Source of the DNA: Sporosarcina sp. Marseille-Q4943
Lineage (GTDB): Bacteria > Bacillota > Bacilli > Bacillales_A > Planococcaceae
Length of the DNA stretch: 64,000 nt
Direction: 5' to 3'
Assembly: GCF_943736995.1 (NCBI RefSeq)
Contig: NZ_CALSFT010000002.1
Span: 1,116,001 to 1,180,000 of the forward strand
Part shown: positions 35,667-43,938 of the stretch, piece after piece
Layout of the letters: each line of letters starts with the position of its first letter
How positions within the stretch are numbered: the first letter of the stretch is position 1
The notes under the pieces: generated by a model
The model's database searches: none
Told to the model about the DNA's origin: nothing
What the model saw: the letters and a program-made list of their open reading frames with translations, nothing else
Translations under genes and position numbers: made by a program

Positions 35667-35930
35667 AATTTCCATTCCCCCTAAACAGAACTGAAATTTT
35701 ATAGGTAAACATTAACATCTATGAAAATATACCTGTCCAATTTGTGTTAGATATAACTTTAGCTTCAATTCTTTTTAAGTCCAATATAGCTAATGGAAAT
35801 GGAAAATTAAACATTAAATTTCAATTAATTTTGAAAATACTTACATTTTTTTATAAACTTGTGAGTAAAGTTGTGATGAATAATGTTAATCTTTCGTTGA
35901 TATAGAGAGAAAGGGAATTGTTAGATAATT
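35667..35930. other. A/T-rich intergenic stretch
   Basis: Between the DUF6978-like gene and the GC-rich repeat there is a strongly A/T-rich region with no credible ORF. It must hold the promoter for the two-gene unit on the minus strand, but I cannot pick a confident -35/-10 pair. Confidence 0.4.
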
Positions 35931-35933
35931 CCT

Positions 35934-36058
35934 GGATTGAAGCGGAAGGCGGCGACTCCTGCGGGAAAGCGGGACAGGGGAGACCCCGGAGGGAGCGCAG
36001 CGACTGAGGAGGCTCACCGCCCGCCCGCGGAAAGCGTCCGCCTGTAGCGGAAATCCGG
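35934..36058 (+). repeat. GC-rich MITE-like repeat, solitary copy
   Basis: About 125 bp, abruptly GC-rich in an A/T-rich spacer: GGCGGCGACTCCTGCGGGA near 35948, GAGCGCAGCGACTGAGGAGG near 35994 and CGCGGAAAGCGTCCGCCTG near 36026. The same blocks recur, once inverted, at 62252-62380 and 63634-63761 around the IS1182-like pseudogene. No ORF. Confidence 0.8.
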
Positions 36059-36100
36059 TTCGATGGAAATATTCGGCTTTGATAAAACGTGAAAACGCAA

Positions 36101-36138
36101 AAAAAACCCCGAAATTGCAAATGCAATCTCGGGGTTTT
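36101..36138 (-). terminator. Terminator of rpsD
   Basis: Minus-strand stem AAAACCCCGAGATTGCAT... closing with TCGGGGTTTTTT; T-run at 36106-36101. Directly after the rpsD stop. Confidence 0.88.
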
Positions 36139-36151
36139 CATAAGGAAGCGA

Positions 36152-36754
36152 TTAACGAGAGTAGAACTCAACGATAAGAGCTTCGTTAATTTCAGCAGCA
36201 AGTTCGCTGCGCTCTGGGTAGCGTACGAATGTACCGACTTTAGTGTCAGCGTTGAATGAAACGTACTCAGGAACATAGTTGTTCACTTCTAGAGCTTCGT
36301 TTACAACATCCAAGTTTTGAGATTTCTCACGAAGTGAGATCTCTTGACCAGGTTTTACGCTGTAAGATGGGATGTCAACGCGTTTACCGTCAACCAAGAT
36401 ATGACCGTGGTTAACAAGTTGGCGAGCTGCACGGCGAGTGCGTGCAAGACCCATGCGGTATACGATGTTGTCAAGGCGAGTTTCAAGAAGAATCATGAAG
36501 TTCTCACCATGTTTACCAGGCATTTTACCAGCTTTGTTGAAAACAGTTTTAAACTGACGCTCGTTCACGCCGAACATGAAACGAAGTTTTTGTTTTTCTT
36601 GTAATTGCAATCCGTATTCGGAAAGTTTTTTACGTTGAGTAGGACCGTGTTGTCCCGGTGCGTAAGGGCGTTTTTCGATTTCTTTTCCAGTTCCGCTTAG
36701 CGAGATGCCAAGACGACGGGAAAGTTTCCAAGATGGACCTGTATAACGAGCCAT
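36152..36754 (-). CDS. rpsD: Ribosomal protein S4
   Basis: 200-residue primary 16S rRNA-binding protein of the 30S subunit. N-terminal [16 protein letters not shown], then [10 protein letters not shown], and the S4 RNA-binding fold [20 protein letters not shown] plus [18 protein letters not shown]. No N-terminal Cys4 zinc motif, i.e. the zinc-independent S4 type. GAGGAGG precedes the ATG. Monocistronic: strong promoter, ~184-nt leader, terminator. In B. subtilis S4 represses its own leader. Confidence 0.97.
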   Translation of the reverse strand: MARYTGPSWKLSRRLGISLSGTGKEIEKRPYAPGQHGPTQRKKLSEYGLQLQEKQKLRFMFGVNERQFKTVFNKAGKMPGKHGENFMILLETRLDNIVYRMGLARTRRAARQLVNHGHILVDGKRVDIPSYSVKPGQEISLREKSQNLDVVNEALEVNNYVPEYVSFNADTKVGTFVRYPERSELAAEINEALIVEFYSR

Positions 36755-36938
36755 GAAAGACTCCTCCTCTGTTTTGGTTTTATTTTGTTGTAAAATAAGA
36801 ACCAGATGTATTCAATCCGTGTGCCATTCTATTATCTTGCATCCTCGCCTCAGCAGCCTCAAGGTTACACGATGCACCTTACTGAAAGGAATAGACTGAA
36901 CAACAGGGATCATACAACTGCTGCAACTATTTTACACA
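36755..36938 (-). promoter_or_regulatory. rpsD leader, candidate S4 autoregulatory RNA
   Basis: The transcript expected from the promoter at 36973-36945 has an untranslated leader of about 184 nt. It contains a pairing GGTGCATC...GATGCA and a C/T-rich lead into the Shine-Dalgarno GAGGAGG. Autogenous control of rpsD by S4 through such a leader is known in B. subtilis; structural equivalence here is inferred. Confidence 0.5.
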
Positions 36939-36944
36939 AGGAAT

Positions 36945-36973
36945 ATCATAACAATTATTCGAATATGAGTCAA
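36945..36973 (-). promoter_or_regulatory. Strong sigma-A promoter of rpsD
   Basis: Minus strand TTGACT (36973-36968), a 17-nt spacer, TATGAT (36950-36945). Together with the leader it fills the 345-nt rpsD/dgcP intergenic region. Confidence 0.75.
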
Positions 36974-37099
36974 GCTCTTTTCATCCTGAACCAAATATAA
37001 GAGAGAACTCGATTGAAAAGCTGTAAAAAATAGGTTTTATGTATTAGAATATAAGTATAGGTATAAATTACGAGGGATGCAAAATGAGGGTGATGGCAA

Positions 37100-38968
37100 A
37101 TGAACGATCATGAATTGATATTATATGAAGTGAAATGTGCCGTATTTGATTTACTATCGAATCTGAACGATGAAAGACCTCTGGAAGACAAGCTTGTACA
37201 ATTCAAAGAGCTATTCATGAACCAATTCGAAATAAAGGATGCTGCAATCCTCCTGTATGATAATAACCGTTTCGTGCCGCTGTTCGATAGTGAGACCACA
37301 CAGAAAAGTTGTGCGTTGTGTCATGAAACTTACACTAAAGACCATCCAATCTTCAACGTGTCGTTCATGTCCCACGCTTCTGGCAGGGAATATAATTTCG
37401 CTGACGACTCGCTCATCATAAGGGATATCCATCTTGCTCCTCTTGGCGCTCTGCTGTTCAAAGCGAGTGAAAAATGGCATGCCTTCGCCTTGACGGATCA
37501 TTTGAAGGATTTGAAGAAAGTGTTCGGCACGTTCATTAGCCAAGCCGTCAAAATGCATGAGCTCTCGGTAAATGAAAAGACTTATCGTCATTTATTCGAA
37601 GTGGCCGAGCTTTTCAACTCCACGATGGAAAGTGATGTCATCCTAGAAGGGCTTATGGAAGCGGTAACCGAATCATACCCGGTTTATGATGTACATCTTC
37701 TCCTTTCGAATGAACAGAAAGGGAAAACGAATGAGTATAGTTTGTTTGATTATGCGAACGAGAGGGCATCCGCTGTCGACGCCTTCCTGTCAGGGGATTT
37801 GACAATTGAAAACGCTTCGGATATTTCAAGCGTCCTCATGAATGCGCCAATTCGTGGAAGACAGGGGATTTACGGTGTTTTACAGATCACTGCCCCGAAA
37901 GACACGGAATTTACAGTGACGCAGAAGAGTTTTATACGATCAATAGCGAATGCTGCGGGTAGTGCACTTGAAAATGCGAGTCTTTACGACCAATCCCATC
38001 GGCTCGTCGACGATTTGCGTTTAGTGAATGAAGCTTCAAGGAAGTTAAACAACAATTTGGAGCTTGACGAAATGATTGCCTATCTCAAAGACCAATTTCT
38101 GCACGCTTTTTGCCCGAACGAAATGGCATTTGTTTTTTATGATGATCAACGCAGCTTTTCCATTTCCCCGTCTAGTACGTCATTTTTCACTAGTGAAGCT
38201 GGGAAGAAATATATAGATTCAGTTTCGGCCCGTTTATGCAAGGGGGAAGAAGCGGTTTTTGACGCGAATACAAAAATATGCCCAGATGGTGTCTATAACT
38301 ATAAATCCATTGTCGCCCTCCCAATAAGCAATGGTGGTGAAATGATCGGATTCGTCATTCTCATGCACCGGGAAGAGTACTTTTTCTCATTTGACAGTTT
38401 CAAATTGATGCGCTCGCTCATCCGCCATTCATCGCTCGCGATATCGAACATTATGCTGCGCGATCAATTGCAGGAACTTGTCAATAAAGATCATCTGACA
38501 AAATTATTCACCCGTTCGTATTTAGATGAAATTGTCAACTCTACCATGGAAAAAGAGGAATGCGGAGTCTTCATCTTAATGGATGTCGATGACTTCAAGT
38601 TGGTTAACGACTCCTATGGTCATACGACGGGAGATTTAGTGTTGCAGCAAATCTCGGCCTTTATTCTGTCGAAAGTGGAAGGCCGAGGGATTGCTAGCAG
38701 GTGGGGCGGTGAGGAAATTGCCATCTTTGCCCCTTCGGCAACGGTCGACGAAGGTGTCGATTTAGCCCGGCAACTTGTGGAGGGAATCCCTGGAGCAACC
38801 GATCCGAGCGTAACGGTATCAATTGGTTTGAGCGGCTGGTCTCCAGAAGACGGTAAGTCTTATAAGGAGCTTTTCCAATCTACGGATGCTGCTTTATATG
38901 ATGCGAAAAATGATGGAAAGAACCGGTTCGTTCTGCATGGAGCAGCTTCGGCGATAAAATGTCGCTGA
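37100..38968 (+). CDS. dgcP: Diguanylate cyclase with GAF domains (DgcP/YtrP-like)
   Basis: A c-di-GMP synthase, 622 aa. Three sensory segments precede the catalytic domain: a divergent GAF at ~1-150 with a CALCH (CxxCH) motif near residue 71, a GAF at ~165-300, and a GAF at ~310-450. The GGDEF domain runs from ~465 to 615: DHLTKLFTRSYLDEI, MDVDDFKLVNDSYGHTTGD, and the signature as RWGGEEIAIF, so the active site is GGEEI and intact. No membrane helix. ytrP lies beside rpsD in B. subtilis, supporting orthology. A terminator overlaps the 3' end. Confidence 0.9.
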   Translation: MNDHELILYEVKCAVFDLLSNLNDERPLEDKLVQFKELFMNQFEIKDAAILLYDNNRFVPLFDSETTQKSCALCHETYTKDHPIFNVSFMSHASGREYNFADDSLIIRDIHLAPLGALLFKASEKWHAFALTDHLKDLKKVFGTFISQAVKMHELSVNEKTYRHLFEVAELFNSTMESDVILEGLMEAVTESYPVYDVHLLLSNEQKGKTNEYSLFDYANERASAVDAFLSGDLTIENASDISSVLMNAPIRGRQGIYGVLQITAPKDTEFTVTQKSFIRSIANAAGSALENASLYDQSHRLVDDLRLVNEASRKLNNNLELDEMIAYLKDQFLHAFCPNEMAFVFYDDQRSFSISPSSTSFFTSEAGKKYIDSVSARLCKGEEAVFDANTKICPDGVYNYKSIVALPISNGGEMIGFVILMHREEYFFSFDSFKLMRSLIRHSSLAISNIMLRDQLQELVNKDHLTKLFTRSYLDEIVNSTMEKEECGVFILMDVDDFKLVNDSYGHTTGDLVLQQISAFILSKVEGRGIASRWGGEEIAIFAPSATVDEGVDLARQLVEGIPGATDPSVTVSIGLSGWSPEDGKSYKELFQSTDAALYDAKNDGKNRFVLHGAASAIKCR

Positions 38969-38986
38969 AGTTGCTCTTTTTCTTTT
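38940..38986 (+). terminator. Terminator of dgcP
   Basis: GAGCAGCTTCGGCGA pairs with TCGCTGAAGTTGCTC (G-T pairs allowed), followed by TTTTTCTTTTT. The left arm is within the last codons. Confidence 0.8.
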
Positions 38987-39017
38987 TCGGAAAAGAGGGT
39001 AAAATGAAAATAGGAAA

Positions 39018-39031
39018 TGTAAGTGCTTACA
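39018..39031. promoter_or_regulatory. Palindrome TGTAAG-TG-CTTACA upstream of megL
   Basis: A perfect 6+6 palindrome sits between a TAAAAT -10-like box (about 38998) and the ribosome site. Its position fits an operator just after the transcription start. The regulator is unknown. Confidence 0.35.
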
Positions 39032-39052
39032 ATAGTGAAGGGCGGAATGGAA

Positions 39053-40264
39053 ATGAATAAACCGATACTCCATAAAGACACGCTTGTCATCCATGAAGGC
39101 TATGATGATACAAAGCATCATGGCAGCTTAGCGGTGCCACTCTATCAGACTTCGACATATTCTTTTGAAAATGCGGTTCAAGGGGAAAAGCGCTTTTCCG
39201 GCGAGGAGGCGGGTAATATTTACTCGAGGCTTGGCAATCCGACAGTCCGTACACTGGAGGAAAGAATGGCCGCGCTTGAAAACGGGGCGGGTGCACTTGC
39301 TTTTGGCTCCGGAATGGCGGCTGTGAGCTCCGTCCTAGTCCACTTGACGAAGGCGGGGGATCACATCATCTGCTCGCGGGGAATTTATGGATGTACGTTC
39401 GGCTTACTCGGAATCATGCAAGAGAAATATAATATTACCCATAGCTTAATCAGCATGACGACTGAGGAAGAGATTGAAAGGGCAATTACACCGGATACCG
39501 TATGCATTTATGTGGAAACTCCGATCAATCCGACGATGGAATTGGTTGATTTGAAACTGGTATGCGACGTAGCTCGGAAACATGGATTGACTGTAGTCGT
39601 AGATAACACTTTCACATCCCCGTATTTGCAAAACCCGATTGATTGCGGCGCAGACTTTGTCTTGCATAGCGCGACGAAATACATTAACGGTCATGGAGAT
39701 GTCATCGCGGGATTGCTTGTAGGGAAAGATGCTGATGAGATGCACAAACTAAAAATGACGGTCCAGAAAGACTACGGAGCGATCATGTCCCCATTTGACG
39801 CATGGCTGCTCATCCGGGGATTGAAGACGCTGCCTGTCAGGATGGAAAGGCATACAACCAATGCCGAAAAAATCCTTGCGTATTTGAAAGATCAGCCGCT
39901 TGTTGAAAATATATATTATCCTTTCGACCAAGGAAATCCGCAGTTTGAAATTGCTAAGCGTCAAATGAAAGCTGGCGGCGGGCTCATTTCATTTACAGTG
40001 AAAGGCGGCAAGGAAGGTGCCCAAACGTTCATGGATAGTCTCTCGTTGATCAAAATAGCCGTCAGTCTTGGAGATGCCGAGACGCTCATTCAGCACCCGG
40101 CTACGATGACGCATTCAGGCGTACCGGAAGCGGACCGCCTGCAGATGGGCATTACGGACTCCTTGCTCCGTCTATCTGTCGGTCTCGAACACGCAGACGA
40201 CCTGATTGCCGACTTGGATTCCGCATTTATCGCACTGGAACAGAACCATCCGACACATGCATGA
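39053..40264 (+). CDS. Methionine gamma-lyase-like PLP enzyme
   Basis: Cys/Met metabolism PLP family, 403 aa. Phosphate and aldimine region: SGMAAVSSVL, ETPINPTM, DNTFTSPYLQNP, LHSATKYINGHGD with the PLP Lys. The active-site segment RGIYGCTFGL carries the Cys that distinguishes methionine gamma-lyases (Cys116 type) from cystathionine gamma-lyase or gamma-synthase. The reaction would be methionine to methanethiol, 2-oxobutyrate and ammonia. Start ATG 39053 behind AAGGGCGGA; ATG 39047 is possible. Beside a convergent methionine-sulfoxide reductase. Cystathionine lyase remains the alternative. Confidence 0.85.
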   Translation: MNKPILHKDTLVIHEGYDDTKHHGSLAVPLYQTSTYSFENAVQGEKRFSGEEAGNIYSRLGNPTVRTLEERMAALENGAGALAFGSGMAAVSSVLVHLTKAGDHIICSRGIYGCTFGLLGIMQEKYNITHSLISMTTEEEIERAITPDTVCIYVETPINPTMELVDLKLVCDVARKHGLTVVVDNTFTSPYLQNPIDCGADFVLHSATKYINGHGDVIAGLLVGKDADEMHKLKMTVQKDYGAIMSPFDAWLLIRGLKTLPVRMERHTTNAEKILAYLKDQPLVENIYYPFDQGNPQFEIAKRQMKAGGGLISFTVKGGKEGAQTFMDSLSLIKIAVSLGDAETLIQHPATMTHSGVPEADRLQMGITDSLLRLSVGLEHADDLIADLDSAFIALEQNHPTHA

Positions 40265-40266
40265 AA

Positions 40267-40302
40267 AGATGCCCGGCGTACTGAACCGTACGTCGGGCAT
40301 CT
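40267..40302 (+). terminator. Bidirectional hairpin megL/fRMsr
   Basis: AGATGCCCGGCGTAC pairs with GTACGTCGGGCATCT between two convergent genes. The T-tail is short on both sides. Confidence 0.7.
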
Positions 40303-40316
40303 ATATCTTCTATTAA

Positions 40317-40799
40317 TTAGATATGTTTAACAAGCACATTCACAAATTGCTCGAGTCCTTCTTGATCGTCTTCATTAAAACGATCATACTCCGGACTGTC
40401 GATATCAAGAACACCGATTACTTCCCCATCTTTCATCAACGGAACGACAATTTCAGAACGTGATGCAGCATCGCATGCGATGTGTCCCGGAAACTGGTTG
40501 ACGTCTGGAACTAAAATGGTCTCTCTCTTTTGCGCTGCGGTACCACATACGCCTTTCCCAAGCGGAATCCGGATGCAAGCAGGCAACCCTTGGAACGGAC
40601 CGAGTACAAGCTCATCCTCGCTATCCATCAAATAAAAGCCGACCCAATTGATACGATCGAAAAATTGATTCAGCAAAGCTGAGGCATTGCTCAAATTCGC
40701 GTAACGGTTGCTCTCTCCGGAAAGTAGCGCATCAAGTTGTTTTGTCAGTTGCTCATACTTCTCCTTCGGGATATTTGAATAATCAGTTGCAGTAAACAA
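40317..40799 (-). CDS. Free methionine-(R)-sulfoxide reductase (GAF type)
   Basis: A 160-residue single GAF domain that reduces free Met-R-sulfoxide with thioredoxin. The three conserved cysteines of fRMsr are present (Cys75 in LPACIRIP, Cys85 in GKGVCGTAA, Cys109 in GHIACDAASRSEIVVP). NWVGFYLMD and LGPFQG mark the substrate pocket. B. subtilis YtsP is the counterpart. An oxidative-stress repair role is by family. Confidence 0.9.
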   Translation of the reverse strand: MFTATDYSNIPKEKYEQLTKQLDALLSGESNRYANLSNASALLNQFFDRINWVGFYLMDSEDELVLGPFQGLPACIRIPLGKGVCGTAAQKRETILVPDVNQFPGHIACDAASRSEIVVPLMKDGEVIGVLDIDSPEYDRFNEDDQEGLEQFVNVLVKHI

Positions 40800-41010
40800 A
40801 AAAACACCCCCTGAATATAATCCTCTTTAGTATACGTTTCTCACGGATTTTCTACAAATTTCGCGGGAATCAGCCTTAAAAACACCTTTTTCCCTATAAT
40901 TCGTCCAAATTCATACGAAAATGCTTTAAACATGTTACTATATAAGATAATATTATTTTTAACTAGTGGTTAAAAGTTCATTTCAGTGACTTCGGAATAG
41001 GGGGATCACA

Positions 41011-42705
41011 ATGGTGAAATATTTCATCATTCCAATTATTGTTCTACTTGTGCTTATTACCATCGCCTTTTTATTCAGGCGTAAACATATTAGCGAAATC
41101 AATAAACTGGAACATGAGAAGATGCAAATCCAGAATAAGCCGATTTTTGAAGAGATGATGAAAGTCAAACAATTGAATATGACGGGAGAAACAGAGGAGA
41201 AATTCGAACGGTGGCGCAATGAGTGGACAGAAGTTGTGGACGTACATATGCCGAAAATCGATTCTTTACTATTTGATGCGGAGGATATGATTGATCGGTT
41301 CCGTTTCAAAAAAGCGACAGCGTTAGAAAAAGAGATCCAGGAAAAAATCCGCCAATGTGATAAAAGGAAAAACGACATATTGGAAGAGCTGAATGAATTG
41401 ATCGGCAGCGAGGAAAAGAACAGGATTGAAATCGAAAACCTTCGTGATCAATATCGATTGGCAAGGAAAACAATTTTGGCTCACCGGCACTCTTTTGGAA
41501 TGGCTGTCGGCCCATTAGAGAAAGAGCTCGAATCCTTTACTCCGAAATTCGAGGAATATGATGAGTTGACGGCTAATGGAAATTACCTACTTGCGCGCGA
41601 AATCGTCATTTCCCTGTCTTCTAAAGGAGAGCGGCTGTCGACACTTATCCATGAAATCCCATCATTATTGACGGAGCTTCAAAACAAAATGCCTGCTTCC
41701 ATTCGGGAATTACGGAACGGAATCAAAGAAATGGAAGACCAATCTTATTACTTGGGGCATCTGAATCTGCCAAACCAATTGGATGAAATCGAAGAAGGAA
41801 TCGGAGAGCAGTTAACGAAGCTGGCCGAACTTGATATCGACACGGCGCGACAAAACGTCATGGATATGAACGACCGCATTGATGCCTTTTATGATTCATT
41901 GGAAAATGAAGTGAATGCAAAGCATTACGTGGATTTCCATTTTGCTGAAGTCGAGGAATCGTTAGAAGCGATCATACAATTGACGAGGGCGACATCCGAT
42001 GAAGCCGTCTACGTCCAACAGAGTTACCGTCTCGATGAAAAAGAAGCGAAATTGCCGCAGTTTAGCTTAAAAAAGTTGGAGACGATCCAAAATCGTCATG
42101 ATAACTTGAAAATGATGCTAGAGGAAGAGCAATCTGCATATTCCTACTTGCAAGCGGAATTGAAAGGGATTTCCGAAGAACTTGAAGAAATTGCAATGGA
42201 ACAAGAAAGCCTAGCTAATCGCATGAAAAATCTTCGAATAGATGAAAATAATGTCAGAGGTAAACTGGATGATCTTGCGCGTGATTTGCAGAACATAGAT
42301 CGGAAACTCCATCGCGGAAATATCCCAGGCATTCCAGATGAAATGGATGCACGGCTTGAGGAAGCGGAAGAGCAGCTCTTCCTCGTCAGCCAAAGCTTGC
42401 AGGAAGTTCCGTTAAATATGTCGGTTGCAGAAAGCTATTTGGCGAATGCGGAAACCGCTGTGAAAGAAGTGAATGAAAAGGTCGATGAGCTTTTGGAAAA
42501 CGTCATGCTTGTTGAACGGATCATTCAATACGGAAATCGCTACCGTGCGTCCAATCCAGAAATGCATGAAAGATTGCTCGATGCAGAAGAGTCATTCAGG
42601 CAATTCCGCTATGCAAAAGCGCTGGAAGAGGCAGCTACGGCCGTGGAAGCGGTCGAGCCGGGCGCAATGAAGCGAATCGAAGAAATGTTGCAGGAACAAG
42701 TTTAA
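41011..42705 (+). CDS. ezrA: Septation ring formation regulator EzrA
   Basis: Membrane-anchored regulator of FtsZ ring assembly, 564 aa (usual length). N-terminal helix at residues ~4-22 (FIIPIIVLLVLITIAFLF), then entirely helical spectrin-like coiled coils to the end, including RWRNEWTEVVDVHMPKIDSL and the QYGNRYRASNPEMHERL box near the C-terminus. GGGGGATCACA precedes the ATG. Followed by a short terminator and nifS/thiI; B. subtilis has ezrA-nifZ-thiI in the same order apart from braB. Confidence 0.95.
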   Translation: MVKYFIIPIIVLLVLITIAFLFRRKHISEINKLEHEKMQIQNKPIFEEMMKVKQLNMTGETEEKFERWRNEWTEVVDVHMPKIDSLLFDAEDMIDRFRFKKATALEKEIQEKIRQCDKRKNDILEELNELIGSEEKNRIEIENLRDQYRLARKTILAHRHSFGMAVGPLEKELESFTPKFEEYDELTANGNYLLAREIVISLSSKGERLSTLIHEIPSLLTELQNKMPASIRELRNGIKEMEDQSYYLGHLNLPNQLDEIEEGIGEQLTKLAELDIDTARQNVMDMNDRIDAFYDSLENEVNAKHYVDFHFAEVEESLEAIIQLTRATSDEAVYVQQSYRLDEKEAKLPQFSLKKLETIQNRHDNLKMMLEEEQSAYSYLQAELKGISEELEEIAMEQESLANRMKNLRIDENNVRGKLDDLARDLQNIDRKLHRGNIPGIPDEMDARLEEAEEQLFLVSQSLQEVPLNMSVAESYLANAETAVKEVNEKVDELLENVMLVERIIQYGNRYRASNPEMHERLLDAEESFRQFRYAKALEEAATAVEAVEPGAMKRIEEMLQEQV

Positions 42706-42741
42706 CTTAATCAAGCAATTGATAATGGGTAAACAATAACA

Positions 42742-42773
42742 AGCCACCGGCATAATAAGTGCAGGTGGCTTTG
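42742..42773 (+). terminator. Terminator of ezrA
   Basis: AGCCACC/GGTGGCT stem (42742-42748, 42764-42770) followed by TTGT. Short stem, moderate strength. Confidence 0.55.
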
Positions 42774-42804
42774 TCACGCTGAAAAGTGAGAAAGGAAAAT
42801 CCAT

Positions 42805-43935
42805 ATGATTTATTTTGATAATAGCTCGACGACGCAGCCTGATGAAAGTGTGCTCGATTCATTCATCGCTGCGAATAAAAAATATTACGCAAATCCCGCT
42901 TCGTTGCATGTGCTCGGAAGGGAAGCGGAATCTCTATTGAATCGTTCGAAGGAACAGATGTTGGCGCTCATCGGCAATGAAGATGGAGAAGCCGTACTTA
43001 CATCGGGTGGAACCGAAGCGAATAATTTGGCCATATTCGGTTTAGCTGAAGCTTATCGAACAAGAGGAAACCATATTATTACGACTCGAATTGAACACCC
43101 TTCCGTTTTGAATGCTTGCCGCAAATTGGAGTCTGAAGGATTTCAAGTGGATTATTTGACGGTAGATGCCGAAGGGCTAATTTCGCTTGAGGAACTTGAG
43201 AAAAAGGTAAAAAAAGACACAATCCTCGTGAGCATCATGCATGTCAACAACGAAATCGGCACAATCCAACCGATCCGGCAGTGCGCTGAATTGATTAAAA
43301 AAAATAGCCGTGCAGTTTTTCATTCCGATTGTGTTCAGAGCTTTGGGAAGTTGCCTGTCGATATGGCCTCATTACGATTAGATGCGATTACCATTTCCGC
43401 ACATAAGATTAACGGCTTAAAGAACTCCGGAGCACTCATTTTGAAAAAAGGCATTACACCGCATGCTATCAATTTTGGCGGCGGCCAAGAAAACGGCTTG
43501 AGAAGTGGAACCGTTTCCGTTCCGAATGCTGTTGCGATGGCAAAGGCGATGAGAATCAGTTCTATAATAGAAGAAAGAGCAGATTATAGGGAATGGCGGA
43601 ATTTGCTCATGGAAGTATGTCGTTCATACGACAACATACACATTCTTTCGCCGAATAATGGAGCGCCACATATATTATCCATTGCGTTCAAATCGATCAA
43701 TGGAGAAGTGGCGGTAAATTATTTCCAAGAGCATGGCATCATCATCTCGACTTCGAGCGCATGCTCGTCCAAAACTAAAGATGCGGGACATGTCATTGAA
43801 GCAATCGGATTGGAGAATAAATTTAAAAACGGTGTCATCCGTATCAGTTTCGGCAACACTAATACAAAAGAAGAAGTAGTCGAATTTATAAACGTGCTCA
43901 AAAGCTTTATGGAATTGATTGAGAGGGGAATGTAA
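42805..43935 (+). CDS. Cysteine desulfurase NifS/NifZ-like
   Basis: A PLP enzyme (376 aa) that removes sulfur from cysteine as a persulfide. PLP Lys in ITISAHKINGLKNSG, SGGTEANNLAIFG near residue 68, HSDCVQSFGK for the substrate, and the mobile catalytic Cys in STSSACSSKTKDAGHV near 320. The stop is 3 nt before thiI, so it is the dedicated sulfur donor for ThiI, as with B. subtilis NifZ-ThiI. Confidence 0.93.
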   Translation: MIYFDNSSTTQPDESVLDSFIAANKKYYANPASLHVLGREAESLLNRSKEQMLALIGNEDGEAVLTSGGTEANNLAIFGLAEAYRTRGNHIITTRIEHPSVLNACRKLESEGFQVDYLTVDAEGLISLEELEKKVKKDTILVSIMHVNNEIGTIQPIRQCAELIKKNSRAVFHSDCVQSFGKLPVDMASLRLDAITISAHKINGLKNSGALILKKGITPHAINFGGGQENGLRSGTVSVPNAVAMAKAMRISSIIEERADYREWRNLLMEVCRSYDNIHILSPNNGAPHILSIAFKSINGEVAVNYFQEHGIIISTSSACSSKTKDAGHVIEAIGLENKFKNGVIRISFGNTNTKEEVVEFINVLKSFMELIERGM

Positions 43936-43938
43936 CTG

